From Anaerolineae bacterium (GTDB taxonomy: Bacteria; Chloroflexota; Anaerolineae; Epilineales; Epilineaceae), in the NCBI GenBank assembly GCA_029262755.1, contig JAJCYU010000427.1, positions 1-42,938 on the forward strand: DNA of 42,938 bases. The letters are read 5' to 3'. A program made the translations under genes and the position numbers. Of this stretch, positions 41,058 through 42,938 are shown in pieces. Below the pieces are notes generated by a model. The model was not told the origin of the DNA, did no database searches, and saw only the letters and a program-made list of their open reading frames with translations. Numbering within the stretch: position 1 is the stretch's first letter; each line of letters opens with the position of its first letter.

Positions 41058-42557
41058 ATGGCTCAGAGAAACTATACAGTACCTCTGAATTCTGTTAACT
41101 TTCCTCTCCTATCTGAGGACCATAGCAGAACTGTAATAGTAGGAGGAGGGTCTAAGGACTCAGGTAATTCTGATGCTTCTGGTAATCCTCAGCTGTATTA
41201 CTGCCATAATGTTATGCCTGTACTGGAGGGTTACCGATCTATAGGTTATCGCTCTCATGTACCCGCTGTCTCTCCTGCTGTAACTACTTTCTCTGATACT
41301 CGTATTATATACGGATCTGATAGAACTAGAATAGAGCTTACATTTAATACTGACGGTACTATCTACTCTGCTAAAGAAGGCGAGCACGTGTGGAGACTAT
41401 TAGCTAGCACAGCTCCTGTACCTGCCTCTGATATAACCACAGGTACAGTAAATGGAGTCACTTATATATTCTATAAAGAGACCGGCTGTTATATATATAA
41501 TGAGACTACTAATACACTGGTACCTACTGCGTTAGATGGATTAACAGAAAACTTGCTTATAGGTATTACCGCCTCCTCAGGGTATCTAATAGCATATACA
41601 CAGACAGATATGGCATGGAGCAGTGTCATAGATCCTACAGACTTCGTACCTAGTCAGGTGACAGGGGCAGGAGGCGGTAGTATATCCGGGTTAGGAGGAG
41701 CAATAGTATTAGCTACAACTAACTCCTTAGGTGTCTTATTTCATACTGACGCTAACACTGTGGCGGCTACATATACAGGTAACGCTCAGTACCCGTTTAA
41801 ACTAAGAGAAGTGGATAACTCTAAGGGAGCTTCTGCTTTAGATTTAATAGCTTATGAAGCTAACAGCGTCATTCAATTCTCTTACTCAAAAGCAGGGTTA
41901 CAGTCTATCAGCTCTAAAACTGCTGAGAACATACTGCCAGAAGTCACTGACTTTCTAGGCGGTGGCAGGATAGAAGACTTCGATGAGACTACAGGTATAT
42001 TCACAGCTACAGATCTTACTACTACACTTAAAAAGAAAGTAAAGTTTGTAGCTTCCAGATACCTTGTAATAAGCTACGGAGAAACTGAATTCACTCATGC
42101 TCTTGTATATGATGTCACCCTTAAAAGACTAGGGAAACTTAAAGTAACTCATGTAGATTGCTTTGAGCATGTAGGAGGACAGATAGAGAGTAGCAAGGAA
42201 TCTATATCTTTTATGTTATCTACAGGGGAGACTAAGCTAGTAGAATTCTCCCCTACGTATGCAGCCTCTAATGGAGTAGCTGTCATAGGTAAGCTGCAAT
42301 ATGCTAGAAGTAGACTGTTCACACTAGAAGAGGTAGAGCTAGAAACTATAGACTCTGGCGCTACATTATCAGTGTCCACTCTGGTATCACTAGATGGAAA
42401 GACACACACTAAGGTGGATGGATCTGTTCTCTATTCAGCGGAAGGTGTAAGACGTTACGGTTTTCTCTCAACAGGAGTTAACCATTCAATTCTTATAGCA
42501 GGAAAGTTTAAGCTTACTGCTTGTATCATTAAATTTATACTTAACGGAAGGAGATAG
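41058..42557 (+). CDS. Tail nozzle (tail tubular protein B / gp10-like)
   Basis: 499 aa from the ATG at 41058, which starts MAQRNYTVPLN 4 bp after the holin stop. An in-frame ATG at 41043 sits directly against the GGAG and is less likely. The N-terminus (NSVNFPLLS, LYYCHNVMPVLEGYRSI) and repeated beta strands resemble nozzle proteins of short tails (P22 gp10/T7 gp12 class, beta-propeller). It forms the end of the tail tube below the adaptor. Confidence 0.75.
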   Translation: MAQRNYTVPLNSVNFPLLSEDHSRTVIVGGGSKDSGNSDASGNPQLYYCHNVMPVLEGYRSIGYRSHVPAVSPAVTTFSDTRIIYGSDRTRIELTFNTDGTIYSAKEGEHVWRLLASTAPVPASDITTGTVNGVTYIFYKETGCYIYNETTNTLVPTALDGLTENLLIGITASSGYLIAYTQTDMAWSSVIDPTDFVPSQVTGAGGGSISGLGGAIVLATTNSLGVLFHTDANTVAATYTGNAQYPFKLREVDNSKGASALDLIAYEANSVIQFSYSKAGLQSISSKTAENILPEVTDFLGGGRIEDFDETTGIFTATDLTTTLKKKVKFVASRYLVISYGETEFTHALVYDVTLKRLGKLKVTHVDCFEHVGGQIESSKESISFMLSTGETKLVEFSPTYAASNGVAVIGKLQYARSRLFTLEEVELETIDSGATLSVSTLVSLDGKTHTKVDGSVLYSAEGVRRYGFLSTGVNHSILIAGKFKLTACIIKFILNGRR

Positions 42558-42561
42558 AGAT

Positions 42562-42938
42562 ATGGCTGCTGGAGATTTTACAGTATTCGACGAAGCTAAA
42601 GCTAAGATGCTTGCAGGTAACTGGGCTAGCACTGATGTGTTCTACTGTGCTATTATAGACAATACAACTACACCAGTTGCTTCCCTAGCGACCCCTGTAT
42701 TTGGAGACTTTACAGAAGTAGGCGCTGCAGGTTCTTATGTAGCTAATGGTACCAGCCTTGGTACATTAAGCACATTAGTATCAGAAGCTGCTGGAGTCAT
42801 GACATTTGACTCTGCTGTTAATCCTACGTGGGCGCAGCACGCATCCAATGACGTTGATGCTTGGTGGGCTATTGTATATAACTTCACTGACGCAGGTAAG
42901 GATGCAGTAGGGTTCTTAGAGCTAGGCGGCCCAGTAGA
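42562..42938 (+). CDS. Virion-associated protein, 5' part (gene split by the assembly junction)
   Basis: Starts with ATG behind GGAAGGAG, 4 bp after the nozzle gene, and runs off the window end. The reading frame continues at base 2 of the window and ends at 202, giving 145 aa in total. Beta-rich with Ala, Thr and Val (TDVFYCAIIDNTTTPVA). Probably a tail or capsid accessory protein, inferred from its neighbours. Confidence 0.75.
   Translation, partial: MAAGDFTVFDEAKAKMLAGNWASTDVFYCAIIDNTTTPVASLATPVFGDFTEVGAAGSYVANGTSLGTLSTLVSEAAGVMTFDSAVNPTWAQHASNDVDAWWAIVYNFTDAGKDAVGFLELGGPV
42798..42938. repeat. Terminal direct repeat (right copy), circular assembly overlap
   Basis: Identical to bases 1-141; see the left copy. 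It closes the circle. Confidence 0.9.

Noticed and set aside
1-42938. Integrase, lysogeny repressor, reverse transcriptase, tRNA or insertion sequence
   Set aside because: I looked for their motifs and folds on both strands and saw none; tRNA absence was judged by eye only.

Overview
The window is the complete genome of a tailed bacteriophage of podovirus type, assembled as a circle. Bases 1-141 are identical to bases 42798-42938, so the unique length is 42797 bp and the last gene continues into the first. The phage looks strictly lytic: there is no integrase, no lysogeny repressor, no tRNA gene that I could see, and no phage RNA polymerase. Short-tail components (portal, adaptor, nozzle, fibre or spike, large internal virion proteins) are present, with no tape measure, sheath or major tail tube protein. 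The host is unknown. Strong AGGAGG-type ribosome sites and three sigma70-like promoters point to an ordinary bacterial host.

The map has two opposing arms. The rightward (+) late arm starts at about 30.95 kb and runs through small terminase, large terminase, portal, scaffold, a decoration-like protein, major capsid protein, adaptor, fibre, holin and nozzle. It crosses the assembly junction into a sulfotransferase-like gene, a beta-helix spike with fifteen 22-residue repeats, and three internal virion proteins (the largest 1662 aa). It ends at a rho-independent terminator at about 10.8 kb. The leftward (-) arm runs from about 30.5 kb down to 10.85 kb. Two early genes come first and end at a clear terminator at 29.47 kb. 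They are followed by a 634-bp gene-free region with repeats and a promoter, then by replication and recombination genes: a RecD-like helicase, several small unknowns, an Fe-S PD-(D/E)XK nuclease, a Sak4-like recombinase, an SSB-like protein, family A DNA polymerase, a DUF3987-type helicase/primase, a DexA-like exonuclease, ThyX and a dNMP kinase.

How it works together: the phage probably uses host RNA polymerase at TTGACA/extended -10 promoters. ThyX and dNMP kinase raise the dTTP supply for its own polymerase. Helicase, polymerase, SSB and Sak4 drive replication and recombination, and the late arm builds the particle and the holin. No endolysin is recognisable.

The signals most worth a second look are: histidine at the Pol I 762-equivalent position of the polymerase; the 22-residue spike repeats; a possible three-part RNA switch over the ribosome site of the first late gene; the TGGCAT repeat clusters that overlap a promoter and may also mark an origin; a long two-helix hairpin at 23.44-23.54 kb; and the sulfotransferase-like gene inside the tail module.
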